Source: Kolteria novifilia (GTDB taxonomy: Bacteria; Planctomycetota; Planctomycetia; Kolteriales; Kolteriaceae). Taken from it: a stretch of DNA of 64,000 nucleotides. Location: NCBI GenBank assembly GCA_007748055.1, contig CP036279.1, positions 5,208,001 to 5,272,000 of the forward strand. Reading direction: 5' to 3'. Below are positions 53,588-61,539 of this stretch, piece by piece. Position 1 is the stretch's first letter, and each line of letters opens with the position of its first letter. The notes under the pieces were generated by a model. It searched no databases. It was not told where the DNA came from and worked only from the letters and a program-made list of their open reading frames with translations. The translations under genes were made by a program, and so were the position numbers.

Positions 53588-54027
53588 GCGATTTTTTTTA
53601 GCGTCTTGCGAACGGTCTCGGGACAAATGGATTCCACTACCTCTAGTTTAACCAATTGATCGGCAAGCAGTTGCAGCGTCCACTTGCCGTATCCCTTGGG
53701 CGGCTCTCCCAGACGCATGGCGATTAGTCTTGCTTCGGCCTGCCCGTCGAGCTTCGGCGGAGTCGGTGGCTTCTCGCGTCTCATTCCATCCAATGCCAAC
53801 GCAAAACTCTCGGTGACTAGGCGTTTGCGTAGATTCTCAACGGTCTGGACACGACAACCAAAAGCCTCGGCAATTCTCTCATCCGTCCACGCCGGACCGT
53901 TGGCGTCTGTCTTCAAGAGCATTTGTGCCCGTCGAACCTTCTGGGAGGAGCCTTTGAGCTTCTTGATGACCGCGTGACAAGTTGCGCGTTCCTCTTCCGT
54001 GAGGCGAACGATGTACTTCTTGTTCAT
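53584..54027 (-). CDS. IS630-type transposase, orfA (helix-turn-helix domain)
   Basis: A 147-residue protein starting at ATG 54027 with GGAGG 8 nt upstream. A helix-turn-helix of the IS630 leader type is visible: AIAEAF-like WTDERIAEAFGCRVQTVENLRKR (about 60-82). It binds the ends of the element. Its 3' end carries CTAAAAAAAATC, a run of eight A residues at which a -1 frameshift would fuse it to orfB. The stop TGA overlaps the orfB ATG. Confidence 0.88.
   Translation of the reverse strand: MNKKYIVRLTEEERATCHAVIKKLKGSSQKVRRAQMLLKTDANGPAWTDERIAEAFGCRVQTVENLRKRLVTESFALALDGMRREKPPTPPKLDGQAEARLIAMRLGEPPKGYGKWTLQLLADQLVKLEVVESICPETVRKTLKKIA
53592..53599 (-). promoter_or_regulatory. A8 slippery site for -1 frameshift in the transposase
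   Basis: Minus-strand AAAAAAAA at the orfA/orfB junction. In the zero frame it reads CTA-AAA-AAA-ATC, in the -1 frame GCT-AAA-AAA-AAT, so slipping by one base re-pairs both tRNA positions. This is known for several IS630 elements. An ATGA overlap at 53584-53587 offers reinitiation as the alternative. Confidence 0.65.
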
Positions 54028-54175
54028 TGGGAAACCTCCGTGCTTTCCAGGAAGCAGCAAGTTTCCTCGAACAGAAGCAATCAACCAACCCGAAATCCTA
54101 GGATAGATGAACCACTAGGCTTCGTTTCAAAAAGTAGGTCGTCGGCCCGAGACTCAGCCAATCGGTGCGGGTCGA

Positions 54176-54275
54176 GGAGGGCGAAGCAGGCGAATCCGCT
54201 GGATTTCGTCGATGCAGCCCGACAAAGTCCCGTGCCGATGCAGCGAGTCGAAGCCAGAGCCGAGTTTTGAGACGG
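54176..54275. repeat. Family E repeat, right copy (inverted)
   Basis: GGCGAAGCAGGCGAATCCGC through CGAGTTTTGAGAC is the reverse complement, with scattered mismatches, of 50452-50550. The two copies face each other 3.6 kb apart, enclosing the peroxiredoxin-like gene, the M50 gene, the short peptide and the IS630. Confidence 0.75.
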
Positions 54276-54360
54276 AGCCTAGTGTTCCCGATCGGCAAGC
54301 TCGCGACACAAACCCACGCTCGCCCCTGTTGCGGGGGAGCTTTCCAATTCATTATCGTTT

Positions 54361-54390
54361 CCCGCATGCCCACGCCGAGCGTGGGACTTT
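54361..54390. repeat. Family B-like single repeat
   Basis: CCCGCATGCCCACGCCGAGCGTGGG: short CCCACGC/GCGTGGG arms as in family B but without the GGGTGCCATG lead. It lies in the intergenic region upstream of the phosphatase gene. Confidence 0.5.
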
Positions 54391-54741
54391 CCCCATGTTT
54401 CTCCTGGCCATGACTCAACCAGTCAGAAGACGAAACGCCCCTCTCCCAGGATCCCTGGCGCCGCTGGAAAACTCGCCCGCCGGGGAGAACCGTTTGTAAT
54501 TTTTTCCTGTCACTTCTCGATCCCGCCTCAACAAGTGGGCCCAACTACCCACACGCTGTTTGACGTACTGGTATAGACTGAATGAGGGCCTGGTGGTACG
54601 TCGCGCGTGTTCCACGCGATCAGGAACGTACCCGCCGAGACTCTTGCCAAGCAATTCGACGCCGTTCCCGAGGGATGGACCGATCGCGTGTCGATCTCCC
54701 GTTGGGGTACCGTATCATTCACTCATAGGAGACGACGATCC

Positions 54742-55473
54742 ATGTCGAGCGGAGTCCTGTCTCCCCAGAAGGTCGCCCGCGACGGTGACAAAGGTCCGCG
54801 TCGCATCATCGCGATCGGCGACATCCACGGTTGCATCCACGCCCTCGAGACGCTCCTGGAGTTGATCGCGCCGACACACGACGACCAGATCATCGTCCTC
54901 GGCGATTTCATCGACCAGGGACGCGACAGCGCCGCAGTGATCGATCGCTTGATCGCGCTCGAAGCGACGACGAACCTGACGTGCCTGATGGGCAACCACG
55001 AAGAGATGTTTCTCGCGGCCCTCGAGAGTGAGCGTGCGCTGCGCGTCTGGGAGGAAGCCGGCGGAGCCGCGACGCTTATTTCCTACCGTTTTGGGGCCCG
55101 AATCTCGACGGTTCCCGACGAACACATCGCGTTTGTCCGCCGTTGTCAGGACTTCGCCGAGAGCGATCGTCACTTCTTCGTCCACGCCCGCTACGAACCC
55201 GATTTGCCGCTCGCCGAGCAGCCGGCATACGCCCTGCGATGGTCGCTGCTGGAAGAACCCTATCCCGGACCGCACATGTCCGGGAAGACGGCGTTGTGTG
55301 GACATACCGAACAGCGCCGTGGGGATATTCTGGACCTTGGACACGTGATCTGTCTCGATACCTTCTGCCACGGACACGGCTGGCTCAGCGCCATGGATGT
55401 CGTCAGTGGGGAGGTTTGGCAGGTGAACCGTTGGGGAGTTCCACGCGAAGCCCGCATCGTCGCGGCCGGCTAG
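54742..55473 (+). CDS. Serine/threonine (PP2A-like) metallophosphatase
   Basis: A 243-residue protein of the calcineurin-like PPP family. IIAIGDIHGC (22-31) has the metal Asp27 and His29, VLGDFIDQGRDS (52-63) Asp55, and LMGNHEEMF (82-90) the Asn85/His86 pair; further His residues appear in VHARY and LCGHTE. These bind two metals for phosphate ester cleavage. Start is ATG 54742 with AGGAG upstream; the open frame to 54607 is untypical sequence. Whether it acts on proteins or small molecules is unknown. Confidence 0.9.
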   Translation: MSSGVLSPQKVARDGDKGPRRIIAIGDIHGCIHALETLLELIAPTHDDQIIVLGDFIDQGRDSAAVIDRLIALEATTNLTCLMGNHEEMFLAALESERALRVWEEAGGAATLISYRFGARISTVPDEHIAFVRRCQDFAESDRHFFVHARYEPDLPLAEQPAYALRWSLLEEPYPGPHMSGKTALCGHTEQRRGDILDLGHVICLDTFCHGHGWLSAMDVVSGEVWQVNRWGVPREARIVAAG

Positions 55474-55697
55474 GTCACGTCGCCCCTTCTTTCTGCCTCT
55501 CATCGCCGCCCCGGCTCCTTTCGCGACCAGCGGGCCGGGCATTCCCCCCAGTCTCCCAATGGTCACAAGAGCGCCGAAGTACGCAATCCCGCCGAATCGA
55601 GGTTGTACCGTTTTCCCACGGCAGCGATACGTGGTACGAAACGTGCTCATATTGGGAGCCGACCGAGCAACATTTCAATTCCAAGGGGAGGTGACGC

Positions 55698-56279
55698 GTG
55701 CGAACGACCGCATTGATGCTTTTGGGAATGACGGCTACCATCGCGATGGCGCAACAACGTGTGCCGGCTCCGGGAAGTCAAGTCTCCTTTCCGGCCCAGG
55801 TCTCGCTCAACATCGGCGATCAACCGATGCCGCTCGACCTGACCGGAACCGCCACCCGGACGAAGCTCGTCTTCAACGTCTATGCGATGGGAAGCTACGT
55901 CACCAAGGACTCGCAGGTCCGTTCCGCCGACGAGTTGGCCTCGATCAACGAGCCCAAGGCGCTGCACTTGGTCCTGGAACGCAACGTCGCCGGATCGACG
56001 ATGGCCCAGGCGGTGAAGAGATCCATCCGGGCCAACTACCCCCGCGGGTTCGATCGGGAGGTCAAGCAGTTGGTCGACTTCATGACCTCGCGTTCGGTCA
56101 AGCAAGGGGACAACGTTTGGATCATCCATCGCCCGGGCATCGGCTTGGAGATCAGCATGGGCAAGAGCGGGCGAACGCTCATTCCCAACGAGAAGTTCTC
56201 CAAGACGATCTGGGACATCTATCTCGGCCCCAAGAACATGGGGGCGCACATCAAGAGTGGGTTGACGTCGCGTCTCTGA
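55698..56279 (+). CDS. Exported chalcone isomerase-like fold protein
   Basis: A 193-residue protein starting at GTG 55698 with GGGGAGGTGAC just upstream. A short Sec signal (MLLGMTATIAMA, about 7-18) precedes a domain with TKLVFNVYAMGSYV (about 55-68) and FSKTIWDIYLGPK (about 169-181), hallmarks of bacterial chalcone isomerase-like proteins. These usually lack the plant enzyme's catalytic residues and may bind fatty acids. It converges on the GT2 gene. Function remains unknown. Confidence 0.8.
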   Translation: MRTTALMLLGMTATIAMAQQRVPAPGSQVSFPAQVSLNIGDQPMPLDLTGTATRTKLVFNVYAMGSYVTKDSQVRSADELASINEPKALHLVLERNVAGSTMAQAVKRSIRANYPRGFDREVKQLVDFMTSRSVKQGDNVWIIHRPGIGLEISMGKSGRTLIPNEKFSKTIWDIYLGPKNMGAHIKSGLTSRL

Positions 56280-56297
56280 GAGTCGCTTGGGGAGTGG

Positions 56298-57194
56298 TCA
56301 CGAAGCTCGTTTGAGATGGCGATCAAGCAAGTGGCGGGAACCGACGACGCCGCGAAGTAGCCAGTAGCGAAGACGGTGCTGGTCGAGCGTTGTGGCGCGG
56401 CGGAGGTGTTCGAGGGATCGTCCGGTGTTGCCGTTGCGCCAACATTCCTTTCCGACTTGGAACTCGCAGATCGCGCGAGCCTCGTCGACCACGCGATCGC
56501 CGAGTTGACGACGCAAGATCTCGTCGAGTCGTCCCAGCAATCGAGCGTGATCGACTGGATTGTCGCCGTGAGAGGAGAGCGTGTCGTGAGCGACGATAGC
56601 GACATCCTCGTGCACGCAGCCGAAGGAGGTTTCCATCGCCGTTCGGACGAGGAACTCCTGCCAGTCGTCGCGAACGGGATCGTCGCCGGCGAACGTCCGC
56701 TCCATGAGCGTGCGACGGCGCGTCACGAAGGTGGACGGGGAGATCACCAGATCGCGTTTCACGATCGACTCGAGCACATCCCCATGCGGCTGACACATCC
56801 CTTCGGAGGGCGTGAAGCAGCCTCCCTCGTGGCGGACGACCGATCGGCCGTAGGCGACTTCGAGGTTGGGGCGATGCTCGAAGAGGTTGAGCATGTTCAC
56901 GTAGGCCGAGGGAAGCAACTCGTCGCGGGCATCCAGGAACGTGATCAGTTCGCCCCGGGCTCGCTGAATGCCCAACCATCGCGCTTCCGCGTCATCGGCG
57001 CCGAGAGCCTCGAGACAAACGATCTCGATGCCGCTATCGCAACCCTTGGTCAAGTCCGCGAAGGGAGCGTCGCCGTGGCGGGCGCATTCGATGACAATGA
57101 CTTCTTTCGGGGGATACAATTGGCGCTGTACGCTGCGTAATGCCCGTCGCAACAGTTCCGGGGCATCTCGGTAAATGACAACGGTACTGAACAT
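56298..57194 (-). CDS. Glycosyltransferase family 2
   Basis: A GT-A type enzyme of 298 residues. VVIYRDAPELLRRALRSVQRQLYPPKEVIVI (4-34) is the nucleotide-sugar-binding strand and helix, and the later DARDEL (about 88-93) the D-x-D-like metal site. AYGRSVV and FVTRRRT follow in family order. The donor and acceptor are unknown. ATG at 57194 is used; a TTG at 57212 would add six residues, and neither has an obvious ribosome binding site. The C-terminal 60 residues look helical with no TM. Confidence 0.8.
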   Translation of the reverse strand: MFSTVVIYRDAPELLRRALRSVQRQLYPPKEVIVIECARHGDAPFADLTKGCDSGIEIVCLEALGADDAEARWLGIQRARGELITFLDARDELLPSAYVNMLNLFEHRPNLEVAYGRSVVRHEGGCFTPSEGMCQPHGDVLESIVKRDLVISPSTFVTRRRTLMERTFAGDDPVRDDWQEFLVRTAMETSFGCVHEDVAIVAHDTLSSHGDNPVDHARLLGRLDEILRRQLGDRVVDEARAICEFQVGKECWRNGNTGRSLEHLRRATTLDQHRLRYWLLRGVVGSRHLLDRHLKRAS

Positions 57195-57483
57195 ACGATC
57201 GTTGCTTGCCAATCACGCTGCGTCCGACAACGAGCCCGCCGAGCGAAAACGACGGTTGCCGAGCCGTGGGAGAAACGACGAACCCAACAGGGCAGTTCCA
57301 CCACGAGCGGGCTTTCCGGAAGGTCGCATTCGGCGACGATCGGACGAGCCTGCCCGTCGTACCTAGGTTCGGCCTCTTTGGGCCTCCGGCTTCGGGCGAA
57401 ATCGCCGAACAAGCGTGAAGGTTCACTTGCCAACGCCGGTTTAACCGGAAATGGGAACCAATCTGTGTGAATTGGGACGAATC

Positions 57484-58509
57484 ATGACAATTGCGTTGAT
57501 TGGGCTACTTTTGCTCGCGGCCTCGGACGAGACCCACGGGACGACGACCCAGGTGATCTACGTCAACAATCGCTCCGGCGACGACCGGTTCAACGGACGG
57601 TCTCCCGAGCGTCAGCCCAATGGCAGCGGCCCGCTCAAGTCGATCAACGCCGCGATTCGCCAATCGTCGCACGGCGGCCGCATCGTCGTCGTGCCGACCG
57701 ACTCCCCCTACGACGAGCAGGTCGTCGTCCACGGAGCTAGGCTGCATGGATTCTCCTCGCAACCGCTCGTCATCGACGGGGGCGGCGCGACGATTTCCGG
57801 CCGACGCTCCTTTCACCCCGACTCGTGGGATCGCATCGCCCCCGGCTCCTTCGTCCGCCACGGGTCGCGCGATAGCTCCGGAACGCTCATCATCGACGGC
57901 AAGCTCCAGGAACCGGTTCCCAATCCGATCAACGGCGCGAAACCCGCGATCAATCCGGGAGAGCACGCCTTCTGGTTCGGGCGGTACTACCTCCGCCTCG
58001 AGCCCGAGACCGACATCTCCAAGCTCGATATCGACGAGTGCCGTCGCGGCGCGGGCATGGCGATCATCCACGCGTCGCACGTCACCGTTCGCAACTTCGC
58101 CTTTGACGGATTCGGCTTTGACGGCGCCCAGGTCTACGGACCCGCCGAGGCGGTCATCTTCAAGGACTGCAAGTTCCTCGACAACGCCGACTCGGGACTC
58201 ACGGTTCGCAACGACGCCTCGGTCGTTCTCGACAACTGTCAGATCGCGGGGAACGGCGCCAGCGGACTGAACGTGCTGAACTTCTCCGACGTCGACTTGG
58301 CCGACTCCGCCTTCGAGGAGAATCTGGTCAATCGGTCGGTCGACGCGACCAGTCGAATCAAGGACCTCGGTGGTGAGTTCGACGCGAAGGCCGCCGCGAG
58401 CGCGGGTTCTCCGAAAAAGCCCCGAGCGAAGCCGTCGGCGCCGGCCGCGACGAGTCCTCCCGCCAAAGCCGCCCCCGTGAAACCAAAGGCCTCGTCACTC
58501 TTCGATTGA
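57484..58509 (+). CDS. Secreted right-handed beta-helix repeat protein
   Basis: A 341-residue protein with a signal peptide (TIALIGLLLLAA, 2-13). YVNNRSGDDRFNGRSP (about 26-41) is the usual start of planctomycete pectate-lyase-like beta-helices. Repeated strands such as VIFKDCKFLDNADSGLTVRNDASVVLDNCQIAGN (about 225-258) form helix coils. The tail (about 300-341) is Pro/Ala/Lys-rich with no fold. It probably binds or cleaves polysaccharide, but no catalytic residue is identifiable. Another ATG at 57451 would add 11 residues. The last codons lie inside the 34-bp repeat. Confidence 0.8.
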   Translation: MTIALIGLLLLAASDETHGTTTQVIYVNNRSGDDRFNGRSPERQPNGSGPLKSINAAIRQSSHGGRIVVVPTDSPYDEQVVVHGARLHGFSSQPLVIDGGGATISGRRSFHPDSWDRIAPGSFVRHGSRDSSGTLIIDGKLQEPVPNPINGAKPAINPGEHAFWFGRYYLRLEPETDISKLDIDECRRGAGMAIIHASHVTVRNFAFDGFGFDGAQVYGPAEAVIFKDCKFLDNADSGLTVRNDASVVLDNCQIAGNGASGLNVLNFSDVDLADSAFEENLVNRSVDATSRIKDLGGEFDAKAAASAGSPKKPRAKPSAPAATSPPAKAAPVKPKASSLFD

Positions 58510-58586
58510 CCGAGGAGCAAAGGCCTCGTCACTCTTCGATTGACCGAGGAGCAAAGGCCTCGTCACTCTTCGATTGACCGAGGAGC
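58485..58586. repeat. Three perfect 34-bp direct repeats at the gene end
   Basis: Units start at 58485, 58519 and 58553; each reads AAAGGCCTCGTCACTCTTCG + ATTGACCGAGGAGC, with the first six bases of a fourth unit at 58587. The first unit contains the stop codon of the beta-helix gene (58507-58509). GCCTCG and CGAGG can pair loosely. Confidence 0.92.
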
Positions 58587-58713
58587 AAAGGCTCCCATCT
58601 CTTCCCGCCGGTGGGGATTCGCCACGGAATCCCCGAGTCTTCCACGCGATTCATTCTTAAAACAACGATTTGGCGAGGAATCCGCAGCCGGACGTGATGG
58701 GATCGCGAAGCGA

Positions 58714-60693
58714 ATGATAACGGCCGAGGAGATGCTGGGACCAGGTGGACGCATCGCGCGTCGTCTGGAGAGCTACGAGCCCCGCTCCGAGCAGTTGGCG
58801 ATGGCTACCGCCGTGGAGAAGGCGATCGCCGACGAGCGTCCGCTGATGGTCGAAGCCGGCACCGGGGTCGGCAAGAGCTTCGCCTATCTCGTCCCCGCCC
58901 TCGCCGCCGCGACGGCCAAAGATTCCAAACGCGTCGTTATCTCCACCAACACCATCAGCCTTCAAGAGCAGCTCATCAAGAAGGACATTCCGTTCCTTCG
59001 CAGCCTTTGGCCCGACGAGTTCTCCGCCGTGTTGGTCAAGGGCCGTTCCAACTACATCTCGCTCAGGCGGCTTCAGATCGCCAAGGAACGAGCGAGCGGA
59101 CTGCTCTTCGAGGAAGAAGCCCACTTGCAGCTTCGTCAGATTGGCCAGTGGGCCGAGGACTCGCGCGACGGAAGCCTCAGCGACCTCGGCTTTCAGCCCC
59201 TGCCGACCGTCTGGGACGAAGTGCAAAGCGATCACGGCAACTGCCTGGGACGCTCTTGCCCCGAACACGAGCGGTGCTTCTACTACTCCGCCCGGCGACG
59301 CGTCTGGGGGGCCAATATCCTCGTCGTCAACCACAGCCTCTTCTTCAGCGACCTGGCCCTGCGTGAGCAAGGCGTCTCGATCCTCCCCGACTACAAGATC
59401 GCGATCTTCGACGAAGGTCACACGCTCGAGGAGTCCGCCGCGGGGCACATGGGCCTCACCATCACCAATCGCTCGATCGCCTACACGCTCAATCGCATCT
59501 ACAACGAACGGACCCAAAAGGGGGTCGCGGTCCACTACGACTTCCCCGCGATCCGCGAGCTCTCCCAACGCGTCCGCTACGTGACCGAGGACTTCTTCAG
59601 CGCGATCGCCGAGTGGCTGCTGCGCTACGGTTCGCAGAACGGTCGCGTCCGCACCAAGGGAATCGTCGCCAACCAACTGACCGAACAGTTGCTCGAACTC
59701 GGGCGTGGGCTCGCGATGCAGGCCGACAGTATCGTCCGCGAGACCGAACGGATCGAGTTCGTCGCACTCTCCAATCGCTGCAAGGCGCTCGGCCAGTCGA
59801 TCCAGTCGTGGCTCGAACAAGAGCTCGACGGCTTCGTCTACTGGCTGGAGTCTCGGTCGCGCGGCAATATCGCGATGGTGTGCGCCCCGGTCGATGTCGG
59901 CTCGCGACTGCACCAGCAGATCTGGACGAGCGTCCCGACCCCGATCGTCACCAGCGCGACCTTGGGCGCCGGCGGCAGTCAGGGACTCGCATTCATGCGC
60001 GATCGGCTCGGCTTTCTCGACGGCAACGAGCTCGAACTCGGCAGCCCATTCGACTACGAGCACCAAGCCCGGCTCGTCCTCGTCTCGCAGATGCCCGATC
60101 CCTCGAGCGAATCGGCCCGTTTCGAGGAAGAGTCGCTACGGCTGATCCGCTACTTCACCGAACGATCCGAGGGCAACGCGTTCGTCCTTTTCACGAGTCA
60201 CCGCGCATTGCGAAGCGCCGCCGAGCAGCTTCGTGCTTGGTTCGCCCATCGGCGTTTGCCCCTCTTTTCGCAGTCCGACGGGATGCCGCGTGGCCGGATG
60301 CTCGAGGAATTTCGCCGGACGCCGGGAGCGGTCCTCTTCGGGACCGACAGCTTCTGGCAAGGGGTCGACGTTCCCGGCGACGCACTGCGTAGCGTGATCA
60401 TCACGCGCCTCCCCTTCTCCGTTCCCGACCGACCGATCATCGAAGCTCGACTCGACGCGATCCGCGAACGGGGCGGCAATCCGTTTCGGGAGTATTCCCT
60501 TCCGGAAGCGGTGATCAAGTTCAAGCAGGGATTTGGTCGGCTGATCCGCACCAAGAGCGACAGCGGCGAAGTGGTCGTGCTCGACTCGCGGATCTTGACC
60601 AAGCAGTACGGGGGGCTCTTTCTCGACGCCTTGCCGGACTGTCCGCGAGAGATCGTCTCCCGCCAGCAACTAGGCGGTCGCGGCTCGTCGTGA
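58714..60693 (+). CDS. DinG/YoaA-like ATP-dependent DNA helicase
   Basis: A 659-residue SF2 helicase of the XPD/DinG class. Walker A is EAGTGVGKS (47-55), motif Ia VISTNTISLQEQL (about 75-87), motif II FDEGH (DEAH variant, about 232-236). A cysteine cluster GNCLGRSCPEHERC (176-188) carries C177, C182 and C188, three ligands of the Fe-S cluster, but the position corresponding to the first ligand in KGRxNYxC reads KGRSNYISLRR, with Ser116 in place of Cys. The C-terminal helicase motifs, including QGFGRLIRT, are intact. It probably unwinds forked or R-loop DNA in repair. Confidence 0.85.
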   Translation: MITAEEMLGPGGRIARRLESYEPRSEQLAMATAVEKAIADERPLMVEAGTGVGKSFAYLVPALAAATAKDSKRVVISTNTISLQEQLIKKDIPFLRSLWPDEFSAVLVKGRSNYISLRRLQIAKERASGLLFEEEAHLQLRQIGQWAEDSRDGSLSDLGFQPLPTVWDEVQSDHGNCLGRSCPEHERCFYYSARRRVWGANILVVNHSLFFSDLALREQGVSILPDYKIAIFDEGHTLEESAAGHMGLTITNRSIAYTLNRIYNERTQKGVAVHYDFPAIRELSQRVRYVTEDFFSAIAEWLLRYGSQNGRVRTKGIVANQLTEQLLELGRGLAMQADSIVRETERIEFVALSNRCKALGQSIQSWLEQELDGFVYWLESRSRGNIAMVCAPVDVGSRLHQQIWTSVPTPIVTSATLGAGGSQGLAFMRDRLGFLDGNELELGSPFDYEHQARLVLVSQMPDPSSESARFEEESLRLIRYFTERSEGNAFVLFTSHRALRSAAEQLRAWFAHRRLPLFSQSDGMPRGRMLEEFRRTPGAVLFGTDSFWQGVDVPGDALRSVIITRLPFSVPDRPIIEARLDAIRERGGNPFREYSLPEAVIKFKQGFGRLIRTKSDSGEVVVLDSRILTKQYGGLFLDALPDCPREIVSRQQLGGRGSS

Positions 60694-60732
60694 TCGCCTT
60701 CGATTCATCAAGATCCGTCTTGAGTAAGTATT

Positions 60733-60802
60733 GGGTGCCTCTTGGGTGCCATGCTCACGCGTCGCGTGGGCATGTTCGAAGGGATCACGCGTCGCGTGGG
60801 CA
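60733..60802. repeat. Family B repeat, two units
   Basis: GGGTGCCTCTT then GGGTGCCATGCTCACG with CGTCGCGTGGGCATGTTCGA and a second GTCGCGTGGGCATG. CACGCG and CGCGTG are palindromic cores. It lies between convergent helicase and lptE genes. Confidence 0.75.
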
Positions 60803-60842
60803 TGTGGTACACGCTCGGCAACATCATCGTCGACCCTTCAGA

Positions 60843-60871
60843 TACTGGCTGACAAGGAGCCAGTGGCACCC
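60843..60871. repeat. Family A hairpin repeat
   Basis: TACTGGCTG-ACAAG-GAGCCAGTG-GCACCC: the stem has one mismatch in the middle. It ends 74 bases beyond the stop of the leftward lptE gene. Confidence 0.78.
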
Positions 60872-60945
60872 TTGAGGCAGTCGGGAAGAAGGGCGAGCGA
60901 CGAGTCAACGAAGGCGAACCCGCCTCGACGCCAATGCCTTCGCCG

Positions 60946-61509
60946 TCACCACGGGTTCTGCATCAAGGTCACGATCTGGTCGGCGATGTTCTCGATCGCG
61001 ATTTGATCGGCGGTCGCGTTCGATTGGGCGGTGTCGATGGCGAAGGCCCCGATCGCCTGGAGCGTCAACGACTGCGGCGCGTTGATCGTTCCCTCGGCGA
61101 TGACGTTGCCGGTCGTGTTGTCGATCCACGTCACCTGGACCGTCACGTTCATCACGCCACCACGAGGATTGTCGAACGCATCCTCACCGTAGGGGCTCTT
61201 AAAGAAGGAGGTGATGCGACCCCGCAGGAGCGTGTCGGCATCCCCGGAGTCGACAACCTTGAACGGCGTTTGACTCTCGATCGACTGCATGACGCGCTCG
61301 GTGAGCGGGAACTCCAAGTCACGCCGCAGCCCATCCGACGTGAAGATCGGCACCGCGACGGTGCGGACGTTCTGCGGATAGAGTCCCCGGGTCGTGTAGC
61401 CGCAACCCGAGCACACCAGGAACGTGCCGGCGAGCAACAGCGACACCAGGGGCGCCCCTCGCCAGCAGTGGTTCATCGTTCGATCCGTGCGAGCCGTCAT
61501 CATGCCCAT
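60946..61509 (-). CDS. lptE: LPS-assembly lipoprotein LptE-like
   Basis: A 187-residue protein. Its leader (hydrophobic about 18-34) ends in VCSGCGY, a plausible lipobox with Cys36 for lipidation. The conserved start of LptE follows: YTTRGLYPQNVRTVAVPIF and then ERVMQSIESQTPFKVV. LptE plugs the LptD barrel and passes LPS to the outer leaflet. ATG 61509 is chosen because AGGAAGGAA lies 10 nt upstream. It is 30 bases from the BamD-like gene on the same strand, so they share a transcript. Confidence 0.85.
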   Translation of the reverse strand: MGMMTARTDRTMNHCWRGAPLVSLLLAGTFLVCSGCGYTTRGLYPQNVRTVAVPIFTSDGLRRDLEFPLTERVMQSIESQTPFKVVDSGDADTLLRGRITSFFKSPYGEDAFDNPRGGVMNVTVQVTWIDNTTGNVIAEGTINAPQSLTLQAIGAFAIDTAQSNATADQIAIENIADQIVTLMQNPW

Positions 61510-61539
61510 CGGCAAGCGATTCCTTCCTGCACTCTCTGC

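Larger units (their letters stand above)
52877..54117. mobile_element. IS630-family insertion sequence
   Basis: About 1.24 kb with near-matching terminal inverted repeats: CTAGTGCATCATCCATTCT at the left (52876) and its reverse complement CTAGTGGTTCATCTATCCT at the right (54095-54118), differing at four positions. TA dinucleotides flank both ends, as expected for IS630 target sites. orfA and orfB overlap on the minus strand. Insertion lies among dispersed repeats and splits no gene that I can recognise. Confidence 0.82.
54118..54741. other. Repeat-bearing intergenic stretch upstream of the phosphatase
   Basis: This 624-base stretch lies between the IS630 right end and the phosphatase gene. 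It contains the inverted E copy (54176-54275) and a family B-like fragment (54361-54390). Beyond these I see no gene-like frame. AGGAG about 10 bases before 54742 marks the phosphatase start. Confidence 0.5.
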
